A stretch of 64,000 nt of DNA from Microcosmobacter mediterraneus (GCF_031846265.1 NZ_JAVRIA010000008.1:1-64000), one strand, 5' to 3'; positions 9,464-18,240 are shown, counted from the first letter of the stretch. Notes: a model not told the origin generated them from the letters alone. Made by a program: numbers and translations.

Positions 9464-11905
9464 CTATTGCTTAATTAACTGTTTAACTATACTATTATTG
9501 GTATTGTTATCTGTTATTTTTACAAAATAAGTGCCATTAGAAAGATTATCTAGATTAGATATATTATACGCACCATTATTAGAATTTAAAACAGAGAACT
9601 GTCTGATAGTTCTGCCAAGTGCATCATACATCTCTACAGAAATACTTTCTGTTGAATACTGACTAGGTAGTTTAATATTTATAGTATTGTTAAATGGGTT
9701 AGGATAAATAGTAGTACTTTCTAAATCGTTTTCAGCCACTGAGAGTGTATCTTCAACTACAACTACAACATCTTCTCTCGCACTTTTAACTTCCTCTATT
9801 TTCCAATCATAGAAAAAATAATAATATTGTGTGCTTACATTACTTGTTGTAATATTTATAGGTCCATTTGTATATGGATAGTTTGTACCAGTGTTATTTC
9901 TCCAAAGTGTAAATCCGCTTGACATTTCTTTACTTGCCAATCTCATGTTAGTGCCAATAGGAATAACAAAATTTAAATCAATATCCTGAACACCTGGAGT
10001 TTCAATAAAAACTAGCCTAGAGTCTAGCATGTTACCTGAGCTATCTTGAAGTTGAACTTCCATTTCACCTGTATTCCCAGCATTAACTTCTACTGACTTT
10101 AATCTAACTTGTTCTGTGCTACTAAAAACCAAATAGCGTTCTGTGGATCCTCCAGTAAACTGATTTCCATTAGCACTATTATCTAATGAGCCAGCATTAG
10201 GTTTAGAAATAACATCCTCAACATAATACGTTGTTGTTTCTGTTAATGCAGGTGTCGTATAGTTTGCACCTGTATAAACAGGTGTTTTTTCTGTTTCACT
10301 TGTATACCAATTAAGGGTTCCGTTACCTGAGGCTGTTAATGATGCTGCTTCTCCTGTATTAATTGTAGTGTCTAATGCAGTTGGCTTTGCAGTAGATGCT
10401 ACCATAGTTACATTTTGTACTGTTGTTGTATTATCTGTAACTGTTACACTAATAGTTTGAGCAACATAGCCAGGAGCTTCAAAGGTAACGTTGTATGTTC
10501 CTCCTTTAATTAATCTGTAATAATCACCTAAATCTTTATCAGAGAATACATTAGAATTTTTGGCATCATGCCCAGCAATAGAAACTTGAGCAACGATAGG
10601 ATTCCCAGATTCATCAGTAACAAGGCCTTGAAAGCCAGAGTTTGCTTGTTTTATGTAATCTAACAAAGCTTGTTTGTTAAATGTCCATAGGTTTGGTAGC
10701 TCTGAAGGATTTACAAACTTATCAAAAGAAAGCTCAATAGTTACCTCTTTAGAATGTCTGTAAAAATTCATATAATCTTGTCTACCACCATAAACTTGAT
10801 ACCATATTACACCTTGTGTTACGCCAGGGCTTGATGGGTTTTCAGGATCATCATATTCTACAGTCATGTAGTTAGGATGATTAGATCCTCCTGCATTTCT
10901 TCCAGATACACCATTATAGTAGTTATTTGGACTATCATTTTGAGCATTTACTGCATATTCGTTACAGATATGCTCATAAAAATCATGATCTGCATGTTTT
11001 GTATAAGTATTATCATAAGGATAATTAACAACTTCAGTACCACCATGGAAGTTTGCTGATAATACAATATTATGATTTGCTTCCCAATCCATAAAGGCTT
11101 TGGTTTCTGCTTCATAGTCGTTACCATCATAGTGAATACCTGCAACATCATCTGCATAATTTCTGTTTAAATCTATATTATTTGCATTACCACGTCTTGG
11201 ATTAGTAATAGTATTACTACCTGCAGCTCTGTATGCACCATCAGGATTTGCTAATGGGTTGATATAAATTTCAGTTGAGTTTACCAAATCTGTTACTTCT
11301 GTATCTGTTCCGTAGTTGGTTAATAAGTAATCAATTAACCTAATCATTAAAGGATAACCTGTTAACTCATCTCCATGCATGGAAGATGTATATAAAAACT
11401 CAGGCTCTGCTTCTTTAGAAGCTACATTATCCGAAATTTTTAGCATCAATAACTCTCGTCCTGTTGAGGTTGTACCAATAACTTCTAGAGTGCATAAACT
11501 AGGATAGTTAGAAGCGAAATAATTCATCTTACTAACATATTGTGAATAGGTAGGAAATTGATCCCAAGTTGTGTCCCAAGCATTAACATCATATGATGGA
11601 GATGCATGCGGATTAAACTCATTATCACTTTGGTTTACACGATAAGGTAATCCGTAAGTTAAAAATTGAGCAAATGTTTCTTCGTTTCCATAAGCTTCAA
11701 TCTCTAGAGTTTCTCTATTAACTTTATGTCCAATAGTTAAGAATTGTGAAATCTCTTCTACTTGAGCTTCAGAGTTAGCGGTAAATACAAAACATACTTC
11801 GCCTTTAGAAGCTATATAATTTTGTGCTTTTTGTAAGTTTGTTTGCGCAAAGTTAGCATTATAGCATAACAAAGTTAATGCAAACACAAGGGTAATTTTT
11901 TTCAT
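9464..11905 (-). CDS. Secreted M14-family zinc carboxypeptidase with T9SS sorting domain
   Basis: 813 residues with a signal peptide (1-21). The peptidase domain (about 115-415) has the zinc motif HGDE (H177, E180), the substrate-binding Asn-Arg pair in DLNRNY (N247, R248), the third zinc His in NFHGG (H287) and the catalytic Glu in VTIELS (E391). It is therefore likely active and removes C-terminal residues from extracellular peptides. It is followed by a carboxypeptidase regulatory-like beta-sandwich (about 426-500), an Ig-like segment (about 505-565), a beta-rich region and a type A T9SS sorting domain (about 735-813, with YPNPFNNTINI and LSNGTYFVKI). Its upstream region shares a 26-bp element with the neighbouring T9SS gene, suggesting joint regulation. 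Substrate preference cannot be read from the sequence. Confidence 0.93.
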   Translation of the reverse strand: MKKITLVFALTLLCYNANFAQTNLQKAQNYIASKGEVCFVFTANSEAQVEEISQFLTIGHKVNRETLEIEAYGNEETFAQFLTYGLPYRVNQSDNEFNPHASPSYDVNAWDTTWDQFPTYSQYVSKMNYFASNYPSLCTLEVIGTTSTGRELLMLKISDNVASKEAEPEFLYTSSMHGDELTGYPLMIRLIDYLLTNYGTDTEVTDLVNSTEIYINPLANPDGAYRAAGSNTITNPRRGNANNIDLNRNYADDVAGIHYDGNDYEAETKAFMDWEANHNIVLSANFHGGTEVVNYPYDNTYTKHADHDFYEHICNEYAVNAQNDSPNNYYNGVSGRNAGGSNHPNYMTVEYDDPENPSSPGVTQGVIWYQVYGGRQDYMNFYRHSKEVTIELSFDKFVNPSELPNLWTFNKQALLDYIKQANSGFQGLVTDESGNPIVAQVSIAGHDAKNSNVFSDKDLGDYYRLIKGGTYNVTFEAPGYVAQTISVTVTDNTTTVQNVTMVASTAKPTALDTTINTGEAASLTASGNGTLNWYTSETEKTPVYTGANYTTPALTETTTYYVEDVISKPNAGSLDNSANGNQFTGGSTERYLVFSSTEQVRLKSVEVNAGNTGEMEVQLQDSSGNMLDSRLVFIETPGVQDIDLNFVIPIGTNMRLASKEMSSGFTLWRNNTGTNYPYTNGPINITTSNVSTQYYYFFYDWKIEEVKSAREDVVVVVEDTLSVAENDLESTTIYPNPFNNTINIKLPSQYSTESISVEMYDALGRTIRQFSVLNSNNGAYNISNLDNLSNGTYFVKITDNNTNNSIVKQLIKQ

Positions 11906-11966
11906 CAGATTTGGGGTTTAATGAATATTTGCGATGCTAATATAAAATTATATTTGAAAAAACTCC

Positions 11967-11992
11967 ATGAAAAGCAAAAAAAATCGATAAAA
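11967..11992 (-). promoter_or_regulatory. 26-bp upstream element shared with the large T9SS gene (copy 2)
   Basis: Second copy of the element at 9345-9370, with 23 of 26 identical positions and the same orientation relative to its gene. A clear TAnnTTTG box at the usual spacing is not seen here; only TAATTTTA-like sequences lie closer to the start. Confidence 0.45.
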
Positions 11993-12034
11993 AGCAATTT
12001 TTAAATAAACTATTACTTACAAAAGTTCATTTTT

Positions 12035-12052
12035 TATTCTTTTGAAAGAATA
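12035..12052. promoter_or_regulatory. Inverted repeat in the carboxypeptidase-tRNA gap
   Basis: TATTCTTT-TG-AAAGAATA has perfect 8-bp arms. It lies about 130 bp upstream of the carboxypeptidase ATG and beyond the tRNA terminator. An operator or chance; the only other element I see in this gap is the 26-bp shared sequence. Confidence 0.3.
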
Positions 12053-12112
12053 TTATACGTTTTAAATCCTCTTCTATTAAAATAAAATATTTGGGGTCAT
12101 TTTATTAAGAAT

Positions 12113-12146
12113 AAAAAAAAGCCTAGCAATTTTTTGCTAGACTTTA
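12113..12146 (-). terminator. Intrinsic terminator of tRNA-Met
   Basis: Stem CTAGCAA / TTGCTAG (12123-12129 / 12134-12140), extended by AAAG/CTTT across one mismatch. On the minus strand it is followed by eight T. It lies 7 bp beyond the 3' end of the tRNA. Confidence 0.8.
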
Positions 12147-12152
12147 TAGGTG

Positions 12153-12226
12153 TAGCGAGAACGAGAATTGAACTCGTGACCTCCGGGTTATGAATCCGAC
12201 GCTCTAACCAACTGAGCTACCTCGCC
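12153..12226 (-). tRNA. tRNA-Met (CAT anticodon)
   Basis: 74-nt cloverleaf on the minus strand: acceptor GGCGAGG/TCTCGCT (two G-U pairs), D-arm GCTC/GAGC, anticodon loop TTCATAA, T-arm ACGAG/CTCGT with loop TTCAATT, discriminator A. The next bases are CACC, so CCA is not encoded, as is usual in this phylum. The acceptor stem lacks the initiator features, so this is an elongator Met tRNA or, less likely, an Ile tRNA whose CAT is modified to lysidine. The anticodon stem has a T27-G43 wobble and an A31/C39 mismatch. Confidence 0.9.
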
Positions 12227-12354
12227 AAAAGAGGCTGCAAATATAAAAACAAATTCAATGGTTGCAAACTATAATAAGTGAAAAATAATTTTTAAATATT
12301 TAGTTTTAAACTAGGTAATTAATGTATATATTGAGCGAATTAATTATTGGATTT

Positions 12355-12747
12355 ATGGAAGATAAAGTAAAGTTTGAATTAGAATTCCCAATACAAGCAT
12401 CACCACAATTAATTTTTCAATATATATCTACACCATCTGGTTTGTCTGAATGGTATGCTGATAATGTAAATTCTAGAGGAGAATTATATACCTTTATTTG
12501 GGATGATAGTGAGGAGCAGGCTAAATTACTCAGTAAAAAGAGTAGTGAACGTGTTAAGTTTAGATGGATGGAAGATGAGGAGGATTATCCTTCATGCTAT
12601 TTTGAAATACGTATACAAGTAGATGAAATAACTAAAGATGTTTCTTTAATAGTTACTGATTTTGCCGATGATGATGAAGTTGAAGAAACTAAAATGCTTT
12701 GGGAGAATCAGATTTCGAGTTTAAAACAAGTTCTTGGTTCTGCTTAG
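12355..12747 (+). CDS. START-like (SRPBCC / AHSA1-type) domain protein
   Basis: 130 residues from the ATG at 12355. An in-frame ATG at 12322 would add 11 residues (MYILSELIIGF) that do not belong to the fold, so the later start is preferred. The sequence MEDKVKFELEFPIQASPQLI, then YISTPSGLSEWYADNV and a C-terminal helix (MLWENQISSLKQVL), is typical of the short START-like proteins found throughout Flavobacteria. The fold makes a hydrophobic cavity; the ligand is unknown and no catalytic residues are evident. It is a single gene ending in its own terminator, with the tRNA divergent upstream. Confidence 0.85.
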   Translation: MEDKVKFELEFPIQASPQLIFQYISTPSGLSEWYADNVNSRGELYTFIWDDSEEQAKLLSKKSSERVKFRWMEDEEDYPSCYFEIRIQVDEITKDVSLIVTDFADDDEVEETKMLWENQISSLKQVLGSA

Positions 12748-12767
12748 AATTTCACTAAAGATTAAAG

Positions 12768-12775
12768 TATATTTG
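12768..12775 (+). promoter_or_regulatory. -7 box of the aminotransferase gene
   Basis: TATATTTG, a perfect TAnnTTTG match, whose last G is the first base of the terminator stem of the gene before it. The -33 region is weak. The predicted transcript start falls inside the terminator hairpin, about 20 nt before the ATG at 12802. Confidence 0.5.
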
Positions 12776-12801
12776 TCCTGAATTTTTTCGGGACTTTTTT
12801 T
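12775..12801 (+). terminator. Intrinsic terminator of the START-like gene
   Basis: Stem GTCCTGAA / TTCGGGAC (one G-T pair) with a TTTT loop, followed by seven T. The T-run directly abuts the ATG of the next gene at 12802. Confidence 0.8.
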
Positions 12802-13638
12802 ATGATAAATTTTAACGGAATCCTTGTTGAAGATACTACAGTAATATCAGTTAAAAATAGAGGTTATAAGTTTGGTGATGGTTTATTTGAAACTATTAAA
12901 ATTGCCTCAGGTAAAATCTTATTTTGGGAAGATCATTATTTTAGATTAATGGCTTCTATGCGTATTATGCGAATAGAAATTCCTATGCATTTTACAATGG
13001 AGTTTCTTGAAGATGAAGTAAAAAAACTTCTTATTGCATTAAATTTAAACTCTAAAAATGCAAGAGTAAGAATAACTATAGACAGAGGTAATGAAGGTGG
13101 TTATTTGCCTAAAAACTATGAGGTGAATTTTAGTATTGTTTGCGAAGACTTAGATGTGCATTTTTATAAAACACCTAATCATCTCAGATATGAAGTTGAT
13201 TTATTTAAAGATCATTTTATAGCACCAGGATTATTATCATCAATAAAATCGTCTTCTAAAATACCTAATATTTTAGCGAGTATTTATGCTGCCGAAAATG
13301 ATTTGCAAAATTGTTTACTTTTAAACACCGATAAGAATGTTATTGAAGCAACAAATGGTAATTTATTTTTAGTAAAAAATAATCTTATAAAAACACCTGC
13401 AATAGAAGATGGTTGTTTAAACGGAATTCTTAGAAAGCAATTAATAGGTATTATTAAATATTCAGATAAGTATGAGGTGGAAGAAACTTCAATATCGCCA
13501 TTTGAGCTTCAAAAGGCTGATGAGTTATTTATTACTAACGTAATTATGGGAATTCAACCTATTACTAAATACAGAAAAAAAGAATATAATAATGTGGTTG
13601 CACTAGATATTTTGGAAAAACTAAATTCCAAAATTTAA
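12802..13638 (+). CDS. Class IV aminotransferase (4-amino-4-deoxychorismate lyase-like)
   Basis: 278 residues covering the full fold-type IV PLP family. Visible: the N-terminal MINFNG start typical of the group, NRGYKFGDGLFETI (19-32), the PLP lysine region SSIKSSSKIPN (probable catalytic K149), VIEATNGNLFLV (180-191) that contacts the cofactor, and ELFITNVIMGIQPI near the end. The length fits PabC (aminodeoxychorismate lyase, folate pathway) better than branched-chain aminotransferases, which are longer. D-amino-acid transaminase activity cannot be excluded. The start codon follows directly on the upstream terminator, and the stop overlaps the stop of the convergent yqgE gene by 4 bp. Confidence 0.85.
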   Translation: MINFNGILVEDTTVISVKNRGYKFGDGLFETIKIASGKILFWEDHYFRLMASMRIMRIEIPMHFTMEFLEDEVKKLLIALNLNSKNARVRITIDRGNEGGYLPKNYEVNFSIVCEDLDVHFYKTPNHLRYEVDLFKDHFIAPGLLSSIKSSSKIPNILASIYAAENDLQNCLLLNTDKNVIEATNGNLFLVKNNLIKTPAIEDGCLNGILRKQLIGIIKYSDKYEVEETSISPFELQKADELFITNVIMGIQPITKYRKKEYNNVVALDILEKLNSKI

Positions 13639-14195
13639 TTATAGCTTGGGTTTTCTGGAGCATTAGACCATAAACTATACTCACCTCCAAGTTCTAACAT
13701 TTTTTCCTTCCAAAAGGAGGAACAACATTTTTCAATCAATGATGCCTTGTAAATATTTTCTTTAAGCAACCAGACATTTGAATCCATTTCAGCTTCTAGT
13801 TGATCCTCTTCCCAGCCAGAATAGCCAAGAAAGAAGCGAATATCTTTTTTGTTTAACTGATCTTTTTCGAGAAGATTTAAGACAATTTCAAAATTTCCTC
13901 CCCAAAAAACACCTAGAGAAATTTCGATGCTATCAGGTATTAAGTTAGGAACTTTATGAATAAAGTATAAGTTATCTTGCTCAACAGGACCACCATTAAA
14001 AACCTCAAAGTTAGAATCTGTATCTGTAATTAAATCCTTGAGTTTATAATCTAATGGTTTGTTTAAAATAAAGCCTATGGAACCTTCCTTAGAGTGGTCA
14101 GCTAGTAATATTACAGATCTATTAAATGAAATATCTCCTATTATAGAAGGTTCTGCTATAAGTAGGTCGCCTTTATTTGGTTGATTTGTAATCAT
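13635..14195 (-). CDS. YqgE/AlgH family protein
   Basis: 186 residues from the ATG at 14195. A longer frame starts at 14249, but its extra 18 residues (MSNLKKCSSF...) do not belong to the family, whereas MITNQPNKGDLLIAEPSI is the usual beginning. Family features: GDISFNRSVILLADH, EGSIGFILNKPL, FNGGPVEQDNLYFIH and the Gly/Trp stretch FLGYSGWEEDQLEAE. The biochemical role of YqgE is not established. It is convergent with the aminotransferase, with overlapping stop codons. Confidence 0.92.
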   Translation of the reverse strand: MITNQPNKGDLLIAEPSIIGDISFNRSVILLADHSKEGSIGFILNKPLDYKLKDLITDTDSNFEVFNGGPVEQDNLYFIHKVPNLIPDSIEISLGVFWGGNFEIVLNLLEKDQLNKKDIRFFLGYSGWEEDQLEAEMDSNVWLLKENIYKASLIEKCCSSFWKEKMLELGGEYSLWSNAPENPSYN

Positions 14196-14272
14196 TTGCT
14201 TTTTTTGTGATTTAATACTAAAGCTACTACATTTTTTTAGATTAGACAATACTTATTAATTACAAGCACAAA

Positions 14273-14299
14273 AAAAACCTGTCGTTAAGACAGGTTTTT
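14273..14299 (-). terminator. Terminator of the HU gene
   Basis: Perfect 11-bp stem AAAAACCTGTC / GACAGGTTTTT with a GTTAA loop, T-rich on both strands. It lies 22 bp beyond the HU stop codon. Confidence 0.85.
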
Positions 14300-14320
14300 A
14301 GTTATATTCTAATCTTTAAA

Positions 14321-14593
14321 TTAGTTTACAGCACTACTTAAATCAGATCCAGCTTTAAACTTTACTACGTTTTTAGCTTTGATTTTTATAGTTGCTCCAG
14401 TTTGAGGGTTTCTTCCATCTCTTGCAGATCTTCTAGAAACTGACCAAGATCCAAATCCTACTAAAGATACTCTTTTACCTTTTTGTAATGCTCCTTCAAT
14501 GTCGATTAATAATGAATCTAACGCCTTTTTAGCAGCAGCTTTAGTAATTCCAGCATTTTCTGCCATTCCATTGATTAAATCTGTTTTGTTCAT
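14321..14593 (-). CDS. HU-family histone-like DNA-binding protein
   Basis: 90 residues, the standard HU length. It starts MNKTDLINGMAENAGITKAAA, with the helical dimerisation region, then VGFGSWSVSRRSARDGRNPQTG, in which the beta-arm carries the conserved GRNPQTG, and ends FKAGSDLSSAVN. It binds DNA as a dimer with little sequence preference and shapes the nucleoid. It has its own promoter (14652-14681) and terminator, so it is monocistronic. Confidence 0.97.
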   Translation of the reverse strand: MNKTDLINGMAENAGITKAAAKKALDSLLIDIEGALQKGKRVSLVGFGSWSVSRRSARDGRNPQTGATIKIKAKNVVKFKAGSDLSSAVN

Positions 14594-14651
14594 AAATTTT
14601 AATTTTTAAATTATTAAATAGTGGGTTAAACGTTATTGTTAAATCCACATA

Positions 14652-14681
14652 CAAAATTATGCGGATAATCCACCTACGCAA
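14652..14681 (-). promoter_or_regulatory. Promoter of the HU gene
   Basis: On the minus strand TAATTTTG (14652-14659) matches TAnnTTTG, and TTG (14679-14681) lies 19 bp further upstream. The implied leader is about 50 nt and AT-rich. Confidence 0.65.
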
Positions 14682-14785
14682 GCAATAGCCTGCGAAATCC
14701 GTAATTTTGTTGATAACTTAAGATATTTGTTAATAAAGGCAGTGTATTTTGTCTATGTTTTTATAAAATCAACAATAGTAAGGGT

Positions 14786-15739
14786 TTAGAGCATAATAGC
14801 ATCCTCTGAAAATTTAAATCCGTTTAAAAGCGATTTAACTTCCATTTTTCGTTTCCCAGGAAGTTGTATTTCTTTTATTATTATGTAACCATCTTTTGTG
14901 TAAACTTGTAAAGATTTATCTTTAATGACTACTTTTCCTTGGGTTTCATTATGCTTAATTACACAGAAATCAATATCAAAAATTTTCACCCTTAAATCTT
15001 TAGTATTAAGTCTTAAAAAACACCATGCTGATGGAAAAGGATTTAAACCTCTAATTTTGTTGTATATATTAAGTGTATTTTCTGTCCAATCTATTTTACA
15101 GTTTTTTGGATTGAGTTTGTATGCTGTTTTGAGGTTCTTTTTTTTAGGCTGAATTTTAGTTGTTACAGTTTCATTTTCTATCTGTTGTATTGTGGTAATC
15201 ACTAATTTACTGCCTAAAACCATAAGTTTATTGTGTAAGCTACCAACAGTTTCAGAATTTTCAATAGAAATCTCATCGGCATCTATTATAGCTCCTGTAT
15301 CTATTTTTTCATCTATGAAGAATGTAGTTACTCCTGTTTTTGTTTCACCATTAATAATAGCCCAATGAATTGGTGCAGCTCCTCTATATTCTGGTAAAAG
15401 AGAAGCATGTAGATTAAACGTACCATATTTAGGCATGGACCAAACTATTTTTGGTAACATTCTAAAAGCTACAATTACTTGAAGATTTGCATTAAGGGAT
15501 CTGAGTTCTTCTATAAAATTGTCATCCTTGAGGTTGGTTGGCTGCATGATGTTAAGCTGTTGCTCTAAAGCAAATTTTTTAACAGCAGATTCATTTAGTT
15601 TTCGTCCTCGACCAGCTGGTTTATCTGGTGCAGTAATTACACCAACAACATTATAATTATGCTCTAATATTGTTTTAAGGGTTGTTACAGCAAAATCTGG
15701 TGTGCCCATAAAAACAATTCTCAATGTATCTTTTATCAT
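14786..15739 (-). CDS. fmt: Methionyl-tRNA formyltransferase
   Basis: 317 residues, normal for Fmt. It transfers the formyl group from 10-formyl-THF to Met-tRNAfMet in the cytoplasm. It starts with RIVFMGTPDFAV and APDKPAGRGR. The catalytic triad is visible as N109 and H111 in FNLHASLLPEYRGAAPI and D147 in FIDEKIDTGAII. The C-terminal OB-like domain has IRGLNPFPSAWCFL. It overlaps the upstream recQ stop in an ATGA arrangement, so translation is probably coupled to recQ, which is itself linked to the NTPase gene. Confidence 0.97.
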   Translation of the reverse strand: MIKDTLRIVFMGTPDFAVTTLKTILEHNYNVVGVITAPDKPAGRGRKLNESAVKKFALEQQLNIMQPTNLKDDNFIEELRSLNANLQVIVAFRMLPKIVWSMPKYGTFNLHASLLPEYRGAAPIHWAIINGETKTGVTTFFIDEKIDTGAIIDADEISIENSETVGSLHNKLMVLGSKLVITTIQQIENETVTTKIQPKKKNLKTAYKLNPKNCKIDWTENTLNIYNKIRGLNPFPSAWCFLRLNTKDLRVKIFDIDFCVIKHNETQGKVVIKDKSLQVYTKDGYIIIKEIQLPGKRKMEVKSLLNGFKFSEDAIML

Positions 15740-17625
15740 TTTATTCTATAAGTATTATGTGGTGTGATGGTAATTTTATCCTCTTCTAATAATTCTTTTA
15801 TACCATTAATTATGTCTTGGTTAGAATAATTTAGTTGAAGTATTAATTCTCTAGATGATAATTCGTTATTCTTTAAGCTAATAAGTATCACATTTGTTAT
15901 GTTAGAGTTACTTTCTGCACTAACATCTAACTTACAGACAGAACATTTTCCGCATGGTGTTACTAATGTTTCACCAAAATAGTCTAAGAGTTGTAAGCTT
16001 TTACAACGCGTTTCATTTTTTATATATTCTATTACAGATTGCACCTGTTCCTTTTTAATATTGTTTTGCTCTGTAATAGTTTTACTTATCACATTAATAG
16101 TTTTATCATCTTCTCGTGGAACTAAAAACGTAATTTCTGCATCAGTGTTAGATGTTATTAAAGTTATAATATTGTCTTCTTCTAGTTGTTTTAAAATTTC
16201 TAAAATTTTGGTCTGAGAAAGTTCAGATTTATTAGATATAATATTGAGATTTATTTTAGTAAGATGGTCAAAAACACCACCATAAGTTCGTAAAATAACT
16301 TTTACAAGTATGGCATTTTTTTTATTCTTATTTAAGTAATCAAACAATCTTTCATTAGATATTGTAAACTGAATTTTAGTTTGATAATTAAATTGTTGCG
16401 ATAAGCTAATGATACTATGTCTGTCTAATAGTTTTAAGGTGTTGAATGTGATAGTTTTATTTAAATTATAAGTGTTGCAAAATGAATTAAAATTAATAGA
16501 AAAGGTTTCCTGTTCGCCTTCACCATAAGAAATTTGAAAATAGGCACTTAGCTTTTTGTATACTAATTTCACAAAATCATTATCTGGTAAAGTATCTAAA
16601 AACTGACGTTTTAATTGAGCTTCATCAGTATTTTGTTTTAGTATTACTGCTAGAGCTGATTTACCATCTCGTCCTGCTCGTCCTGTTTCTTGATAATAAC
16701 TTTCAATACTTTCTGGTAAATTAAAATGAATAACAGATCTTACATTTGGTTTATCAATTCCCATACCAAAAGCAGTAGTTGCTACCATAATTGGTGTTCG
16801 GTCTGCAGTCCAATCTATTAGACGCTCTTGTTTTAAATTAGAATCAATACCACCATGGTAAAAGGTACTTTTAAAGTTTTTAGTAATTAAATAATTACTA
16901 ATATTTTCAGCAGTTTTTCTGTTTCTTACATAAATAATAGAAGTTCCAGGATATTTATTAAGTGTAAGTTTAAGATAGTAAAGTTTGTCTTCTGTATCAA
17001 TAACTTTATAAATAATATTATCTCTTGCAAATGAGCCTTTAAATAGTTTTGGCGCCACAAAATCTAACTCTTCAATGATTTCTTTAATTATAGTGTCTTT
17101 TGCAGTAGCAGTTAGAGCAATAACATTAACATGTGGCTTTAATTCTCTTAATTGAGAAATATTTTTATAAGCAGGTCTAAAATCATTTCCCCATTGACTA
17201 ATACAATGTGCTTCATCTACAGCAATTAAATTTACATTCATTTGCTGAATACGTTCTTTTACAATAGTTTGTTGAAGTCGTTCTGGAGATAAATATAAAA
17301 ACTTATAATTTCCGTAAATACAATTATCTAATAGAGTGTCTAAGTTAGTATAGGAGATTCCGCTGGTTAAAGCGATGGCTTTAATACCTTTTTGATTCAG
17401 CTGATTTACTTGGTCTTTCATCAGTGCAACCAAAGGTGAAATTACAATACAGATGCCTTCTTTTATAAGTGCAGGAATTTGAAAACAAACCGATTTTCCG
17501 CCACCTGTAGGTAGTAATGCAAAAGTATCTTCATTATTTAATACAGCATCGATAATATTTTGCTGTAAGGGTCTAAAGGAAGTATAATTCCAGTAGCGTT
17601 CTAATACGTCTAAAGGTTGCTGCAT
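15736..17625 (-). CDS. recQ: ATP-dependent DNA helicase, RecQ family
   Basis: 629 residues. The superfamily 2 helicase core has Walker A PTGGGKS (39-45), DEAHCISQWG (137-146), ALTATA and the C-terminal helicase motif ETGRAGRDGK. The zinc-binding segment near residues 550-575 has Cys in TRCKSLQLLDYFG and CGKCSVC. A divergent winged-helix-like tail follows; no HRDC domain is visible. It unwinds DNA 3'-5' during repair and recombination. The start overlaps the stop of the upstream NTPase gene (TAATG), and the stop overlaps fmt (ATGA). Confidence 0.95.
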   Translation of the reverse strand: MQQPLDVLERYWNYTSFRPLQQNIIDAVLNNEDTFALLPTGGGKSVCFQIPALIKEGICIVISPLVALMKDQVNQLNQKGIKAIALTSGISYTNLDTLLDNCIYGNYKFLYLSPERLQQTIVKERIQQMNVNLIAVDEAHCISQWGNDFRPAYKNISQLRELKPHVNVIALTATAKDTIIKEIIEELDFVAPKLFKGSFARDNIIYKVIDTEDKLYYLKLTLNKYPGTSIIYVRNRKTAENISNYLITKNFKSTFYHGGIDSNLKQERLIDWTADRTPIMVATTAFGMGIDKPNVRSVIHFNLPESIESYYQETGRAGRDGKSALAVILKQNTDEAQLKRQFLDTLPDNDFVKLVYKKLSAYFQISYGEGEQETFSINFNSFCNTYNLNKTITFNTLKLLDRHSIISLSQQFNYQTKIQFTISNERLFDYLNKNKKNAILVKVILRTYGGVFDHLTKINLNIISNKSELSQTKILEILKQLEEDNIITLITSNTDAEITFLVPREDDKTINVISKTITEQNNIKKEQVQSVIEYIKNETRCKSLQLLDYFGETLVTPCGKCSVCKLDVSAESNSNITNVILISLKNNELSSRELILQLNYSNQDIINGIKELLEEDKITITPHNTYRIK

Positions 17626-18167
17626 TACTGCAAATGTAAGAGGTCTAAAATAAAATCGGTTCTATGCTCTATACTTCCAAAAGGTACATCAATAAGATGA
17701 TACCCAAACCTTTTATAGGTTGAGAGTAGATAATTATGAATGGTAATAGCTTGCTCAAACGTTTCATAGCGTTCACTATCACTCTTAAAAATGTCTTGCC
17801 AAGGTGCTAAAACAAATACATTATCGTAAATGTTATTATGACAAGTATCAATAAAATATTGAGGATATGAATCGCCTATATAATCCATATAAGCCAAAAT
17901 ATCTGGTAAGCCTCTATCTAAAAATACTATGCCTTCAGTACTGGTTTTTGCATCATTAAATTGTTGTAGCCTACCTTCTAAAAGTTTCTCACTGAATAAT
18001 AAAGGTTTTGTTAAAAATAATTGTTCAATGCCTTCTTTTCTGGCATTTAAGGTTACTTGTCTAGAAATTTCTTCAAAACAGGTGAAACCTCGTTCAATGA
18101 GATTATTAATAATTGAAGATTTTCCGGTTCCTGGTCCTCCAGTAATGACAATTTGTTTAGTGTTCAA
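17625..18167 (-). CDS. P-loop NTPase (AAA_28-type ATP-binding protein)
   Basis: 180 residues. Walker A is GGPGTGKSS (10-18), followed by ERGFTCFEEISR and the probable Walker B/lid segment VFLDRGLPDILAYMDYIG. This pattern is that of the small AAA_28 / NadR-kinase-like group, many of which are nucleoside or cofactor kinases or NTPases; the substrate cannot be named. It is the first gene of a minus-strand unit in which it overlaps recQ by one base, and recQ overlaps fmt. It is divergent from the DUF493 gene. Confidence 0.85.
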   Translation of the reverse strand: MNTKQIVITGGPGTGKSSIINNLIERGFTCFEEISRQVTLNARKEGIEQLFLTKPLLFSEKLLEGRLQQFNDAKTSTEGIVFLDRGLPDILAYMDYIGDSYPQYFIDTCHNNIYDNVFVLAPWQDIFKSDSERYETFEQAITIHNYLLSTYKRFGYHLIDVPFGSIEHRTDFILDLLHLQ

Positions 18168-18232
18168 TGTGGCAAGGTTTTCGCAGTAAAATTCGTGAAT
18201 TTGAAATGAAATAAAAAATGCAAAGTAAACCT

Positions 18233-18240
18233 TATATTTG
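18233..18240 (+). promoter_or_regulatory. -7 box of the DUF493 gene
   Basis: TATATTTG, a perfect TAnnTTTG match 18 bp before the ATG at 18259. No TTG at the usual distance upstream is visible, so the -33 element is weak. Confidence 0.55.

Noticed and set aside
12153..12226. Initiator tRNA identity for the CAT tRNA
   Set aside because: It has a G1-T72 pair in place of the unpaired initiator end and lacks the three G-C pairs in the anticodon stem, so elongator Met (or Ile2) is more likely.
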